A DNA stretch of 64,000 nt from Methylobacter luteus IMV-B-3098 (GCF_000427625.1 NZ_KE386569.1:2842789-2906788); one strand, 5' to 3'. Shown: positions 8,730-18,827, numbered from the stretch's first letter. Numbers and translations are program-made. Notes: generated from the letters alone by a model not told the origin.

Positions 8730-11387
8730 CTACTGTTTTTCCGGCGCTTCCGAAGGTTTGGCCGTGCCGGTTCCGCCGACTTCGCTGGCTTCCTTATAGT
8801 AGAGATTCTTCAGACGGCTGAAGGCGCCCCATAAGGTCGTATCCATGACGGTATGGTTACCGATTGAAACGATGACGCGGGCCAGTTCGGGTATGTGGTT
8901 TCTGGTGGACAGCATGTACACGGGCTGTACATACAGCACGGTGTTGCCCATTGGCAGGATCACCATGCGGCCCAAGGCAATCCTTGAGCCACGCTGATCC
9001 CATAACGTGAATTGAGCGGCAATTTCAGGGTTTTGGCTAATCAAGGCCTCAACCTGTGCCGGACCGTTGACCTGGACGTCCTTCAGAAATCTGTAGACGG
9101 TAATGCTGGGTTTATAGTCCAGACCGCAACCGATTGTATCGAGTATGCTGGCAACGCCGATCATGCTCAGATTGGTTCTGTTGATAGGCGTCATCGGATT
9201 GATCATGACAAATTCTTCCTTATGATTGCAGTGACCGAAATCCATGGTCTGATAGTACGGCAATACCTGCTCTTCACGGACATTGGCGAACTGCCAGGTC
9301 TCGGCTTGCTCGTAGAACAGCTCGGGACTGCGCTGGTGATATTTGGCAAAAATTTTCATCTGCGCATAGTAGAGATCGCGCGGATAACGCAAATGGGTGC
9401 GTAATACGGTTGGCATTTCGTCGATGTTTTTAAACAGGCTCGGATAGGCGCTGTTGTATGCCCTAATGAGGGCATCCGACGGGTCGGAAATATAATACGT
9501 CACCTCGCCGTCAAAGGCGTCGACAACGACTTTGACCGAATTGCGGATATAGTTGAAGTTCTGCGCACCGTCGAGAAAATCTTCGGCTGCCGGTTTGGAA
9601 ACCGGATATCGATTGGATAAGGTATAGGCATCCTGTATCCAGAAAAACCGGTCCTTGCCTATAACCAGATAAGGGTCTTTGTCCAGATGCAGGAACGGCG
9701 TCAGCTTGGTGATACGCTCTGGCACATTGCGGCGCATCAGAATTTTGCTCTGATTGGTGATATTGGTGGAGAAAAATATTTTTTCGTCTTTGAAATAAAA
9801 GGCAAATAATGCCTTTCTGAACAGTGACGGAATCGGGATGCCGCCTTTACCTCTATATTCCGCTTCCACGCCCGGGTCAGTCAGGGAGCCAGAAATGCCG
9901 ACGATATTCAACCTGTTAGGCACGATGGCATAGGTATAGTCTTCCTGTCCATAATAAATATCCGGGTATGCAACGCTTAAGCCGACCGGCGAATGCATAT
10001 TCAAATCACGCATATACCAGACCAACGGTTTGGCGGCATCCTGTGCGGCCGGCGAAACGACGGCGCCGTAGCCGTGCGTGTAGCGCAAATGAATGTTTTC
10101 CCAGCTCTGTGCTTCAGGGGGCAGCTTTGAGGTATTGATCTCGCGCGCGCCGAGATTGACCTGCCGGGTGTGGTCAAGGATGAAATAGCGGTCTTCATCG
10201 ACGTACGGAAAGCTGTAATAAGGTCTGATGCCCTGCAATTGACGGTAGGCGTCTATCAGCAGTTCGCGGTCCCAGACCGGAATGTTCTCGAAGAATTTCT
10301 GCGTGCTCCAGGTCTGAATGTCTTCAGTCGCATCGAGTTTGATCGGCAGCTCAACAACATCGATGTGTTTTAAATCATAGGCGTCCAGCGTTGCATCGAT
10401 ATTGTTCTGCATGAACGTTCTTTCAGTCCTGACCGGATTCGGATTGACAATGAATTTTTGCAAGGCAGCCGGAATCGCTTCAATTTTCGGAAACAATATA
10501 ACCAGCAGAAAAGCGCCCGCCGAGATGAAAAACGGTGTTTTGATGCGGTGCTTTTCCGAGAAAATAAACAGGCTGGCCGTAATGGCGGTGGCCAGGAAGG
10601 TTATGATGCCGAGCCAGATAAACGGCAGCCTATAGCGGATTTCCACAAAGCCGGGGCCATAAAACACCGGTTCGTGCGTGTCGGTATAAAGCAGCGAGAA
10701 TCGCTCCAGTAGGAAGCCCCAGATAACGAACAGCACGATGAAACCCATCAGAACGCCTAAATGAATCTTGGCGCCCAACGGAAATTCCTTACTCTGATGC
10801 GGCACAAAAACGTTCTCCAGCCAATACAGCACTCCCACCGAGATGAACAGTAAAGCAGCCGTTAGCAGCAGTTCCTTCTGAATCAGAATATAAATCGGAT
10901 AGGACAGCATGTAAAAGCTGACGTCATTGCCGTAGACCGGTTCGTTCACGCCTGAATCGCTGCCGAAAAAATACAGCAGCGCGGTTTCCCACTGCTGATA
11001 GAACGGTATCGCGATAAGAATAGCCAACAGCAGTGAGATCAGCGTATAGATTCTTAACGAACCGCTCATGAACATATCCGCAAAGCGCTGGAAGCGCCGG
11101 CTTTTGTCTATGTTGTTAAAGATATCATCGGGCGGATTCAGGCCCAGATAGCGCGAAGCAATCCAGAAGTGGAAAAAGAAAATTGAAAAGAAAGCCAGCG
11201 TGACGCCGCCGGACAAAAAGAACCTGTAGAGCAGTCTTAACCAGAAGTAGGCCTCGAATTTTAATTCCCGGAACCACCAGAAATCGACGATCAGATCGAG
11301 AAAGATGAAATAAAAGGCGGCATACAGAATGCCGATGACGACCAATGCCACTCCTAGTGAGGCGAGTAAAAGCTTCCAGTTCCGCAT
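8730..11387 (-). CDS. UPF0182 family membrane protein
   Basis: An 885-residue protein of the UPF0182 (COG1615) family. The N-terminal third contains about seven hydrophobic helices, beginning MRNWKLLLASLGVALVVIG and including the family signature DFWWFRELKFEAYFW. The remainder is a large soluble domain, probably extracytoplasmic, with conserved blocks such as DRYFILDHTRQVNLGAREI and YTHGYGAVVSPA. The ATG at 11387 follows AAGAGGACACT; the longer frame upstream is rejected because it runs through non-homologous polar residues. Function is unknown. It is monocistronic. Confidence 0.85.
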   Translation of the reverse strand: MRNWKLLLASLGVALVVIGILYAAFYFIFLDLIVDFWWFRELKFEAYFWLRLLYRFFLSGGVTLAFFSIFFFHFWIASRYLGLNPPDDIFNNIDKSRRFQRFADMFMSGSLRIYTLISLLLAILIAIPFYQQWETALLYFFGSDSGVNEPVYGNDVSFYMLSYPIYILIQKELLLTAALLFISVGVLYWLENVFVPHQSKEFPLGAKIHLGVLMGFIVLFVIWGFLLERFSLLYTDTHEPVFYGPGFVEIRYRLPFIWLGIITFLATAITASLFIFSEKHRIKTPFFISAGAFLLVILFPKIEAIPAALQKFIVNPNPVRTERTFMQNNIDATLDAYDLKHIDVVELPIKLDATEDIQTWSTQKFFENIPVWDRELLIDAYRQLQGIRPYYSFPYVDEDRYFILDHTRQVNLGAREINTSKLPPEAQSWENIHLRYTHGYGAVVSPAAQDAAKPLVWYMRDLNMHSPVGLSVAYPDIYYGQEDYTYAIVPNRLNIVGISGSLTDPGVEAEYRGKGGIPIPSLFRKALFAFYFKDEKIFFSTNITNQSKILMRRNVPERITKLTPFLHLDKDPYLVIGKDRFFWIQDAYTLSNRYPVSKPAAEDFLDGAQNFNYIRNSVKVVVDAFDGEVTYYISDPSDALIRAYNSAYPSLFKNIDEMPTVLRTHLRYPRDLYYAQMKIFAKYHQRSPELFYEQAETWQFANVREEQVLPYYQTMDFGHCNHKEEFVMINPMTPINRTNLSMIGVASILDTIGCGLDYKPSITVYRFLKDVQVNGPAQVEALISQNPEIAAQFTLWDQRGSRIALGRMVILPMGNTVLYVQPVYMLSTRNHIPELARVIVSIGNHTVMDTTLWGAFSRLKNLYYKEASEVGGTGTAKPSEAPEKQ

Positions 11388-11515
11388 AGTGTCCTCTTTT
11401 TTATTGATTATGCTTTTGACGATGCTTGATTTGCAGACATTGGATAGTATCCATGCCTGCATGAATGGCTTTATTCTAGCACCCAATACGGGTTCGTAGC
11501 GATTCAGGCGTGTAT

Positions 11516-12007
11516 TTATTGCCTGCTTTTCGGCGCCTTGTAGCCTTTGGGTCTGATGGCGATGCGGGCTCTGATTTCGGTGCATAAAGCCCCGTCGCTC
11601 TGATAAAAAGCGTAAGTAAATTCAGGCGTGCTGCGGCCTTTGCGTTCGAGTTCCTGGCGGATTTGATGCTCCTGATCGGCTGACAGGCTGAAGCGCAGTT
11701 CCAGGTCGGTGCGGCCTTCATGTCTGAAGTCCAGATGCAGGGAACGGGTCCAGACGGAATAGCCGGGAAACAGCTTGGCGCAGGACATGGCGGCAATCGG
11801 ATCGGCCAGGCAGGCCTGAAAGCCGCCAAACAGACTGCCGCCTGCATTGGTGGCGATCCAGCTGTGCCGCAGCAGAATTCTCACCGTACGCCAGCACGGC
11901 GAGATTTCCAGCACTTTCAGGCGCATCAGCCAGAAGCCCGGATACCATTCTATGCGTTGCTTGTCGGTCAGCCAGCGGCTGTTCCAGATGAGGCGGCGCA
12001 GGTTCAT
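11516..12007 (-). CDS. DUF4442 hotdog-fold thioesterase-like protein
   Basis: A 163-residue cytoplasmic protein matching the DUF4442 group of hotdog-fold proteins related to acyl-CoA thioesterases. Recognisable parts are YPGFWLMRLKVLEISPCW, the N/G-rich turn ATNAGGSLFGG, which carries the putative catalytic region, and LADPIAAM. It lies between the UPF0182 gene and pepN on the same strand with gaps of about 130 and 76 bases, so it may have its own promoter. Substrate unknown. Confidence 0.65.
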   Translation of the reverse strand: MNLRRLIWNSRWLTDKQRIEWYPGFWLMRLKVLEISPCWRTVRILLRHSWIATNAGGSLFGGFQACLADPIAAMSCAKLFPGYSVWTRSLHLDFRHEGRTDLELRFSLSADQEHQIRQELERKGRSTPEFTYAFYQSDGALCTEIRARIAIRPKGYKAPKSRQ

Positions 12008-12083
12008 GACGGGAGTTTTGGAAAGGATGTGCTAGTCGGCAAAGACACGAGTCAGACAACTCGCGTCTTTGCCGTGGAAGCGT

Positions 12084-14735
12084 TTAAGCCAGGCTTTTGC
12101 TGGCTACTTCATAAACATCCTTGGAAATGGCTTCGGTGCTCATGATTCTTTCGATCTGGGCTTTCATGAGCGCCTGACGGCTTCCGTCAAAGCGCCGCCA
12201 TTGCGTTAAGGCGCCTAGCATGCGTGATGCCACCTGCGGGTTTATTGTATTTAGCGCGATGATCTGATCGGCAAGGAATCGATAGCCCTGGCCGTTGGCG
12301 GCATGGAAATGCAGAGGATTGGCCTGGCTGAAGGCGCCGATCAGGGACCTGACGCGGTTCGGATTTTTCAGATCGAAGGCGTCATGGGCCATCAAGGCCT
12401 GAACCGTGGCAAAGGTGCCGGGCATGGGGCTGGATGCCTGCAGCGCGAACCATTTATCGATCACCAGCGCCTCGTCCTGCCATTGCCGGTAAAAATCCGC
12501 GAGACACTGTTCAGTGGCCGGATGCGGGTTGTTAACAATGGCTGCTAACGCGGCCATCTGGTCGGTCATGTTACGGGCGGTCTTGAACTGCTGCTCGGTC
12601 CAGTTTTGAATGTCGGCATTTTCAAGCTTGCTCAAATAGCCCAGGCAGGTGTTTTTGATGCGTCGGCGGCCTATGGCGCCGGCATCGAATTGGCCCGACT
12701 CGTCGCGATGATTGGCCTGGTATAGCGTCTGGAACTGTGCCTGCAACTGCTGCGCCAGCGTCCGCTTGACAAATTCCCGCGCCTTGTGGATGGTCTCCAC
12801 ATCGACCACTTGCATTTGTTCGGCCAGATAAGTTTCCGACGGAAGGTCCAGCAACAGGGAAAAATAGGACAAATCATCCCAGGGCTGCTCCAGCACCCGT
12901 CTGAAAGCCTCGACGATAATCGGGTCAAGGCGCAGGTCACGGCCGTTTTGGCTGTCTTCAATGAGTCTGGCAATAGTGATGCCTGCCAGTTGCTGCCCGG
13001 CTTCCCAGCGGTTGAAGGTGTCGCTGTCGTGGCTTAATAAAAATGCCAGCTCTTCAAGGCTATAGTCCATAGCCAGCTTGACGGGCGCTGAGAAACCTCT
13101 CAGCATCGAGACGACAGGTTGCTGCGCCAGACCCTCGAATGTGAACGACTGTTCTGCTTCGGTAACAGATAAAATCAGTTCATCGCTGCTTTGATCGCTG
13201 CCTTTCAGTCGGCACGGCGCAACAGAGCCATCCCGATTGATCAGACCGACTTTGACAGGAATATGCAGTGGTTTTTTTACCGGCTGGCCCGGTGTCGGCG
13301 GAGAGCTTTGAGCGATAGTCAACGTCAGCTTTTGCTCGGCCGGCTCATAGTGCTGCCGTACCGACAATACCGGCGTGCCGGCCTGGGAATACCAGCGCCG
13401 GAACTGGGCCAGATCAATGCCATTGGCATCCTCCATGGCGCTGACGAAATCATCGCAGGTCACGGCCTGGCCGTCATGGCGTTCAAAATACAAATCGCTG
13501 CCTTTTCTGAAACCTTCCGCACCCAGGAGGGTGTGAATCATACGCACGACTTCGGCGCCTTTTTCATACACGGTCAGGGTATAGAAATTGTTGATTTCTA
13601 TATAGGAGTCAGGACGAATCGGATGCGCCAACGGGCCCGCATCCTCGGCAAACTGGCGCGTGCGCAGCATGTTGACATCCTCGATGCGCTTGACGGCCTT
13701 GGAGGTCCGGTCGCCGGTAAATTCCTGGTCGCGGAACACCGTGAAGCCTTCCTTCAGGCTGAGCTGGAACCAGTCCCTGCAGGTGATGCGGTTGCCGGTC
13801 CAGTTGTGAAAATATTCATGGCCGATGACGCCTTCGATATGCTCGTAATCGGCGTCGGTGGCCGTGTCGGGGCGCGCCAGCACATATTTGGTGTTGAACA
13901 CGTTGAGACCCTTGTTTTCCATCGCGCCCATGTTGAAGTGGCTGACCGCGACGATCATGTATAAGTCCAGATCGTACTCGCGGCCGTAGACTTCTTCGTC
14001 CCAGCGCATCGCGTTTTTCAGCGATTCCAGCGCGTGATCGCATTTATCCAGGTCATGCTGTTCGACAAAGACTTGCAGGCTGATGTCCCGGCCCGATTGC
14101 GTGGTAAAGCGGCCTTCGACGCAATGCAGCCGGCCTGCGACCAGCGCGAACAAATAGCAGGGTTTGTCGAACGGATCTTCCCAGGTGACCCAATGGCGAT
14201 TTTCGGATAATTCCCCATGGCCGACCCTATTGCCGTTCGACAACAGCACCGGATAACGGCTTTTGTCGGCGATGATGGTGGTTGTGAACCGCGCCATGAC
14301 ATCGGGACGGTCGAGATAGTAGGTGATTTTCCTGAAGCCTTCCGCTTCGCATTGCGTGCACAGCATGCCGTTGGAAAGGTATAGGCCTTCCAGCGCAGTA
14401 TTGGCTTTGGGATTAATCAGGTTCTCGATGGTCAGCACAAAGCGTTGATGCTGTGGTACTTCATTGATGATCAGGGCGTCGGCTGTCTGCTGGTAGTCGG
14501 CCGCGGTTAAATTATCACCGTCATTCAGATTGACGCGCAGCAGTCTCAGGTTTTCACCCGATAAAGTCAGGGATTTGGCGGAGGACTGGCTAGCCGGGTT
14601 ACGGCTCATGGTAAGCCGGGAGATGACCTGGGTGTTTTCGTCGTCGAGCGTGAAGTTTAATTCAACGCTGTGGATCAGATATTCAGGAGCAGTGTAATCT
14701 TTTAAATAGATGGTTTGTGGATTGGCATCACGCAT
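12084..14735 (-). CDS. pepN: Aminopeptidase N (M1 family)
   Basis: An 883-residue cytoplasmic zinc aminopeptidase that trims N-terminal residues from peptides. It has the substrate-binding GAMEN motif at 270-274, the zinc motif HEYFH at 306-310 and the third zinc ligand Glu329 in LKEGFTVF. Length and N-terminus (DYTAPEYLIHSVELNF) match the E. coli PepN type. The ATG at 14735 is chosen because an earlier in-frame Met would overlap the upstream DUF423 gene and lacks homology. The ribosome site is weak. Confidence 0.93.
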   Translation of the reverse strand: MRDANPQTIYLKDYTAPEYLIHSVELNFTLDDENTQVISRLTMSRNPASQSSAKSLTLSGENLRLLRVNLNDGDNLTAADYQQTADALIINEVPQHQRFVLTIENLINPKANTALEGLYLSNGMLCTQCEAEGFRKITYYLDRPDVMARFTTTIIADKSRYPVLLSNGNRVGHGELSENRHWVTWEDPFDKPCYLFALVAGRLHCVEGRFTTQSGRDISLQVFVEQHDLDKCDHALESLKNAMRWDEEVYGREYDLDLYMIVAVSHFNMGAMENKGLNVFNTKYVLARPDTATDADYEHIEGVIGHEYFHNWTGNRITCRDWFQLSLKEGFTVFRDQEFTGDRTSKAVKRIEDVNMLRTRQFAEDAGPLAHPIRPDSYIEINNFYTLTVYEKGAEVVRMIHTLLGAEGFRKGSDLYFERHDGQAVTCDDFVSAMEDANGIDLAQFRRWYSQAGTPVLSVRQHYEPAEQKLTLTIAQSSPPTPGQPVKKPLHIPVKVGLINRDGSVAPCRLKGSDQSSDELILSVTEAEQSFTFEGLAQQPVVSMLRGFSAPVKLAMDYSLEELAFLLSHDSDTFNRWEAGQQLAGITIARLIEDSQNGRDLRLDPIIVEAFRRVLEQPWDDLSYFSLLLDLPSETYLAEQMQVVDVETIHKAREFVKRTLAQQLQAQFQTLYQANHRDESGQFDAGAIGRRRIKNTCLGYLSKLENADIQNWTEQQFKTARNMTDQMAALAAIVNNPHPATEQCLADFYRQWQDEALVIDKWFALQASSPMPGTFATVQALMAHDAFDLKNPNRVRSLIGAFSQANPLHFHAANGQGYRFLADQIIALNTINPQVASRMLGALTQWRRFDGSRQALMKAQIERIMSTEAISKDVYEVASKSLA

Positions 14736-14766
14736 AGTGTTATTCGGGAATATTTGTTGATTAAAG

Positions 14767-15141
14767 TCAGGATTGGGTTTTGACAGCAAAAATGGCGATA
14801 AGTAACCATGCGCTTAAAAAAGCAACGCCGCCTATCGGCGTAATCATGCCCAACCATTTCAGATTGAAGATGGTCAGCAGGTAAAGGCTGCCGGAAAACA
14901 GCAGTGTGCCGGCGAACATGAGCCAGCCGGCCCAGTGCACCAGTGCCGACTCGGACGCCTGCGGTATGAAGGCGATAGCGATCAGCCCCAGCGCGTGCCA
15001 CATCTGGTAGCTGACTGCGGTTTTGTAGACCTCGAGCATGTCGGAGCTCAGGACGGTTTTTAAGGCGTGCGCGCCAAACGCGCCCATGCTGACGCCTAAA
15101 AAGGCGCTGATTGCGCCAAGACATAAAAATAGCGAGTTCAT
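14767..15141 (-). CDS. DUF423 family membrane protein (YgdD-like)
   Basis: A 124-residue protein with four hydrophobic helices. It begins MNSLFLCLGAISAFLGVSMGAFGAHALK, the hallmark of the DUF423/YgdD family (GAFGAHALK), and ends in GGVAFLSAWLLIAI. Function is unknown; the family is a small inner-membrane protein group. The start lies 1 base after the stop of moaB, so the two are very likely cotranscribed. Confidence 0.85.
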   Translation of the reverse strand: MNSLFLCLGAISAFLGVSMGAFGAHALKTVLSSDMLEVYKTAVSYQMWHALGLIAIAFIPQASESALVHWAGWLMFAGTLLFSGSLYLLTIFNLKWLGMITPIGGVAFLSAWLLIAIFAVKTQS

Positions 15142-15142
15142 A

Positions 15143-15664
15143 TTATTTTTCCATCAGTCTGGGCATGAGCTGGACGAGATTGCACGGACGGGTCCGGTAA
15201 TCGAGCTGCTCCTTGATTAAGTCATCCCAGGCTGTGCGGCATGCGCCTGATGAGCCCGGCAGGCAAAAAACATAGGTCGCATTGGCGACGCCGGCGATTG
15301 CCCTGGATTGAATCGTCGAGGTTTTAATATCCTTATACGACAGCATCCTGAAGATTTCGCCGAAACCGTCCAGCACCTTGTCCAGTAAAGGCCCGACCGC
15401 TTCCGGGGTGCCGTCCCGGCCCGTCACGCCGGTGCCGCCCGTGGTCAGGATGGCGTTAATGCCTTCGTCGGCAATCCATGCCGAAACAGCGGCCCGGATC
15501 TGGTAAATATTATCGGGCACTATTTTCTTTTCGATGACCTGGTGTCCTGCATCCTGAGCACGTTCCACCAGGGTTTTGCCGGAAATATCGTTGCTATCGG
15601 TACGGGTGTCCGAAACCACCAGTACGGCAATATTTAACGGGATAAATTGTTTTTCAGTCGTCAT
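15143..15664 (-). CDS. moaB: Molybdenum cofactor biosynthesis protein B
   Basis: A 173-residue cytoplasmic protein of the MogA/MoaB family, which acts on molybdopterin during cofactor synthesis (adenylylation in homologues). Motifs are VLVVSDTRT near the N-terminus and TTGGTGVTGRDGTPEAV, the molybdopterin-binding loop. The C-terminus FCLPGSSGACRTAW matches MoaB rather than the longer MogA. It precedes the DUF423 gene in one unit. No other moa genes are nearby. Confidence 0.9.
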   Translation of the reverse strand: MTTEKQFIPLNIAVLVVSDTRTDSNDISGKTLVERAQDAGHQVIEKKIVPDNIYQIRAAVSAWIADEGINAILTTGGTGVTGRDGTPEAVGPLLDKVLDGFGEIFRMLSYKDIKTSTIQSRAIAGVANATYVFCLPGSSGACRTAWDDLIKEQLDYRTRPCNLVQLMPRLMEK

Positions 15665-15734
15665 AATCTAGAAAATAAGGGCGACCAGTCGATCGCTCAG
15701 GCAATGCACGATTCATTTTGTGCATGGCAAAAAA

Positions 15735-15754
15735 GGGCGGCCAACCGGCCGCCC
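15735..15754 (-). terminator. Rho-independent terminator of the DegQ-like gene
   Basis: GGGCGGCC and GGCCGCCC form a perfect 8-bp GC stem around a 4-base loop. On the minus strand it is followed by TTTTTT, 23 bases after the protease stop codon. This is a classical intrinsic terminator. Confidence 0.85.
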
Positions 15755-15776
15755 TCGATGAGGGTTTAACCTTATA

Positions 15777-17144
15777 TTACTGCAATACAAGAAAGAAAGC
15801 TTCCGCTCCGCGCTGAATATTGATCAGCAGAGGACCGTTCGGGCTGACCACTTGGGCCAATTCGTCAAGATTATGAATGCGATAGCGGTTTGCCGTCACA
15901 ATCACATCGCCGGGGCGCAAGCCTGCGCGCCACGCTTTTGATGACGTGTCGATTTTTTCGATTAAAACCCCTTCAACCTGATCTTTTTGCGTGGCGCTTA
16001 ACACAGTGCCCTGCAGTGTCGGATGCAGCTTGTTGCCGGCCAGTTGCGGCCGTTGCGGCTTGCCGATCGTGGCTGTCGTTTCCCTTTTCTCACTGCCGCG
16101 GAAGTATTGTATGTCCACTTTGTCGCCGATCTGCATCAGGCCTATGATATTGCGAATGTCATGGCTGTTTTTAACAGCTCGGTCGTTCACGGACACGATA
16201 ATGTCACCCGGTTCCAGGCCGGCTCTGGCGGCCGGTGAGTTGTTTTCGACCCGGCTGATCACGGCGCCGTTTTTGCTTTCAAGATTAAACGCCTTGACCA
16301 GTTCGGCGCTAAGATCCTGGGTTGTCACGCCCAGCAAGCCGCGTCTGACTTCGCCGTGTTTGACCAGAGATTCCTTGATCGTCATGACCATATTGGCCGG
16401 GATGGCAAAGCCGATGCCGACGTTGCCGCCAGTGGGCGCCAGAATGGCTGTATTCATGCCGACAAATTCGCCGCGCAGATTAACCAGTGCGCCGCCTGAA
16501 TTGCCGGGGTTGATGGAAGCATCGGTCTGGATGAAGTCCTCATAACCTTCTATGCCCAGGCCTGATCGGCCCAAGGCGCTGATAATGCCTGACGTGACGG
16601 TTTGTCCCAGGCCGAACGGATTGCCGATAGCCACGACGAAATCGCCGACTTTGAGCAGGCTGGAATCGGCAATGGGCAGCTCGGTTAGATTATCGGCCGG
16701 AATCTGGATAACGGCGACATCGGCCTCCGGGTCGGTGCCTATTAGTTCGGCATTGAGTTGACGGCCGTCGTTCAGGGTCACCATGATTTTATCGGCTTTG
16801 TCGATGACGTGATTATTGGTGAGCACGAAGCCGTGTTCGCTGTCGATGATAACGCCGGAACCCAGGCTGTTCTTTTGCTGCTGCCGTGGTGGCTGATTGG
16901 GCAATTGAAAAAAATGGCGGAAAAACGGATCCTGCATTAGCGGGTTTTCCCTGATCTGGATATTGGTCGACGTAGAGATATTGACCACGGCCGGCATGCT
17001 GCGCTCAAGCATCGGCGCCAATGACGGCAATGCTTGTCCTTCCGCGTAAGCCGGCAATACGGCATGCGTGACCGAGGGTGCTGTAAGGTAAACGGGCAAA
17101 AGAGTCATTAATAACAACTGTTTTACTAATTTATTATTCATCAT
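15777..17144 (-). CDS. degQ: DegP/DegQ-type periplasmic serine protease
   Basis: A 455-residue exported HtrA protease that degrades or refolds damaged envelope proteins. A signal peptide covers about residues 1-28. The catalytic triad is visible as His112 (TNNHVID), Asp142 (EADVAVI) and Ser216 (GNSGGAL). Two PDZ domains follow, at about 270-350 (LEPGDIIVSVNDR) and 370-450 (LRPGDVIVTANRY). The lack of the long Q-linker of DegP favours DegQ/MucD; the exact orthologue is uncertain. Two adjacent ATG codons (17144, 17141) are possible starts. It is followed by a strong terminator and is divergent from the cNMP/rhodanese gene. Confidence 0.9.
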   Translation of the reverse strand: MMNNKLVKQLLLMTLLPVYLTAPSVTHAVLPAYAEGQALPSLAPMLERSMPAVVNISTSTNIQIRENPLMQDPFFRHFFQLPNQPPRQQQKNSLGSGVIIDSEHGFVLTNNHVIDKADKIMVTLNDGRQLNAELIGTDPEADVAVIQIPADNLTELPIADSSLLKVGDFVVAIGNPFGLGQTVTSGIISALGRSGLGIEGYEDFIQTDASINPGNSGGALVNLRGEFVGMNTAILAPTGGNVGIGFAIPANMVMTIKESLVKHGEVRRGLLGVTTQDLSAELVKAFNLESKNGAVISRVENNSPAARAGLEPGDIIVSVNDRAVKNSHDIRNIIGLMQIGDKVDIQYFRGSEKRETTATIGKPQRPQLAGNKLHPTLQGTVLSATQKDQVEGVLIEKIDTSSKAWRAGLRPGDVIVTANRYRIHNLDELAQVVSPNGPLLINIQRGAEAFFLVLQ

Positions 17145-17393
17145 GAATTTCCGGGAATGGGTTAATCGTGTGCCATAGACAATATGGGTTCAAAAATGTT
17201 TAATACAAGGCTGAGTTGTTCATTCATAATAAATTAACTGATGAATGTTTTGGCGAAAAATGGGAAGTGCTTTTTCTGATTTTGAGAATCGGTTCATTTT
17301 TTGGAAAGCGTGTACCTGTTAGAATCAGGACTGGCAAGTCAAACGTGAAAAATGGACTATTCTTCAATATGAATCCCGCTTAAAGATATTCTG

Positions 17394-18791
17394 ATGGCTA
17401 TAGATGTCAATTCCGAAGATGGACTGATTATTCGCAAGCTGATTCCATTGGGCACATTGCCGGGCGCTCAATTCAATGCCTTATGCGAAAATACGGTCAT
17501 CGAAGGAACTCGGGGCGGGACATTATTTAAAAAAGGAGACACGGATCCGCGTCTCATTTATCTATTAAGCGGTGAAGTTACGCTTCAGGCGGAAGGGCTC
17601 ATCATAGAAGTGATTGCCGCCGAGAGCGAAGCCGCCAGATTCGCGTTGGCTCACCAGATCCCGAGGAAAATCGATGCCGTCGCGAATGGCGTCGTGCGTT
17701 TTCTGCGACTGGATGCCGATACCGTTAATAATCCGACGCCCTTGGACTACAAAGAGGACAATAGTTATATGGTCATTGAAGAACCTGAAGATGATCCAAA
17801 TGATTGGATGACAGCATTATTGAAATCACCTGTTTTTCAGCGCCTGCCGCCTGCCAATCTGCAAAAAATCCTGATCACGCTGGAAGAGGTCTGTGTTGAC
17901 GAAGGCGAAACCATTATCAGTCAGGGTGATGTTGGTGATTACTATTATCTGATAAAAAGCGGTTACTGCCTGGTATCGCGCAAGCCTTCGCCCAATGCGA
18001 GAGATATTAAACTGGCGCAACTAGGCAAAGGCGAGGCTTTCGGAGAAGATGCGCTGCTTTCCGGCGCGCCAAGAAACGTTACCATAACAGCACTGACGAA
18101 TATGGTTTTGCTGCGTCTGGATGAGCAGCACTTTTCGTCCTTGATCAAAGAGCCTTCGCTGAAATTTATTGATCAGGCGCAGATGCAGGAAGTCTTGAGC
18201 CAGGGCGCAATCCTGCTGGATGTTCGTTCCCAGGATGACTATAAAGCCGGACATTTGCCTGGCACCATCAATGCCCCCTTTTTCTCATTAAGAATGCAGC
18301 TTAAAACCCTCAACCGCGAACAGCCTGTCGTTGTGGTTTGCGACAATGGCAAGGTCAGTGAGGCGGCTGCTTTTTTATTGCTCAGGCACAGGTTTAATGC
18401 CCTGATTTTGAAAGGCGGCATGAATGGCGCTGCAGCGAAGCCCGAAGTGAAAAAAGTGCCGGAATCGGAACATGAAACAGCACATTTCGTTATAGATGAT
18501 GGTATTGAGACGCTGATCAGTTCCGTAGACGAGCCTCATCCGCAAGATAAGCAGGAACAGTCTGATCAGATATTATCCGCGGCAGACAGTGGTGCTCTGG
18601 AAGATCAACTCAGGCTTATGAAGTCGGAGAATGAAGCGCTCAGAAGAGCAAATCTTCAGCTCAACGATAAATGCCTGAAACTGGAGGTTGGGAAGGAGGA
18701 GGTTTTAAGGCAATACCGTATCCTGCAAAAGCAGATGGAAAAGCTGACGCAGATGCTGGATAAAGCTAAAGGTGATCAGGGCGTCCTCTAG
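17394..18791 (+). CDS. Cyclic nucleotide-binding and rhodanese domain protein
   Basis: A 465-residue soluble protein with an unusual domain order. A degenerate cNMP-binding-like domain occupies about 15-115. A better-conserved cNMP domain spans about 146-255, with SQGDVGDYYYLIKSG and GKGEAFGEDALLSGAPR, the phosphate-binding cassette. A rhodanese domain spans about 260-345 with LLDVRSQDDYKAGHLPG and active-site Cys316 in VVVCDNGKVSEAA. Residues 395-460 are predicted coiled coil. No DNA-binding or kinase domain is present, so it may relay a cyclic-nucleotide signal to sulfur transfer or a partner held by the coiled coil. No operon partner. Confidence 0.8.
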   Translation: MAIDVNSEDGLIIRKLIPLGTLPGAQFNALCENTVIEGTRGGTLFKKGDTDPRLIYLLSGEVTLQAEGLIIEVIAAESEAARFALAHQIPRKIDAVANGVVRFLRLDADTVNNPTPLDYKEDNSYMVIEEPEDDPNDWMTALLKSPVFQRLPPANLQKILITLEEVCVDEGETIISQGDVGDYYYLIKSGYCLVSRKPSPNARDIKLAQLGKGEAFGEDALLSGAPRNVTITALTNMVLLRLDEQHFSSLIKEPSLKFIDQAQMQEVLSQGAILLDVRSQDDYKAGHLPGTINAPFFSLRMQLKTLNREQPVVVVCDNGKVSEAAAFLLLRHRFNALILKGGMNGAAAKPEVKKVPESEHETAHFVIDDGIETLISSVDEPHPQDKQEQSDQILSAADSGALEDQLRLMKSENEALRRANLQLNDKCLKLEVGKEEVLRQYRILQKQMEKLTQMLDKAKGDQGVL

Positions 18792-18803
18792 GAAGCTAGC
18801 AAA

Positions 18804-18827
18804 ACCACAGTTGGAGCCAACTGTGGT
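18804..18827 (-). terminator. Terminator of rpmB-rpmG, shared with the convergent gene
   Basis: ACCACAGTTGG at 18804-18814 pairs with CCAACTGTGGT at 18817-18827. On the minus strand a TTTT run follows, ending the ribosomal protein operon. It lies 13 bases after the stop of the plus-strand cNMP/rhodanese gene and could also stop that transcript. Confidence 0.75.
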
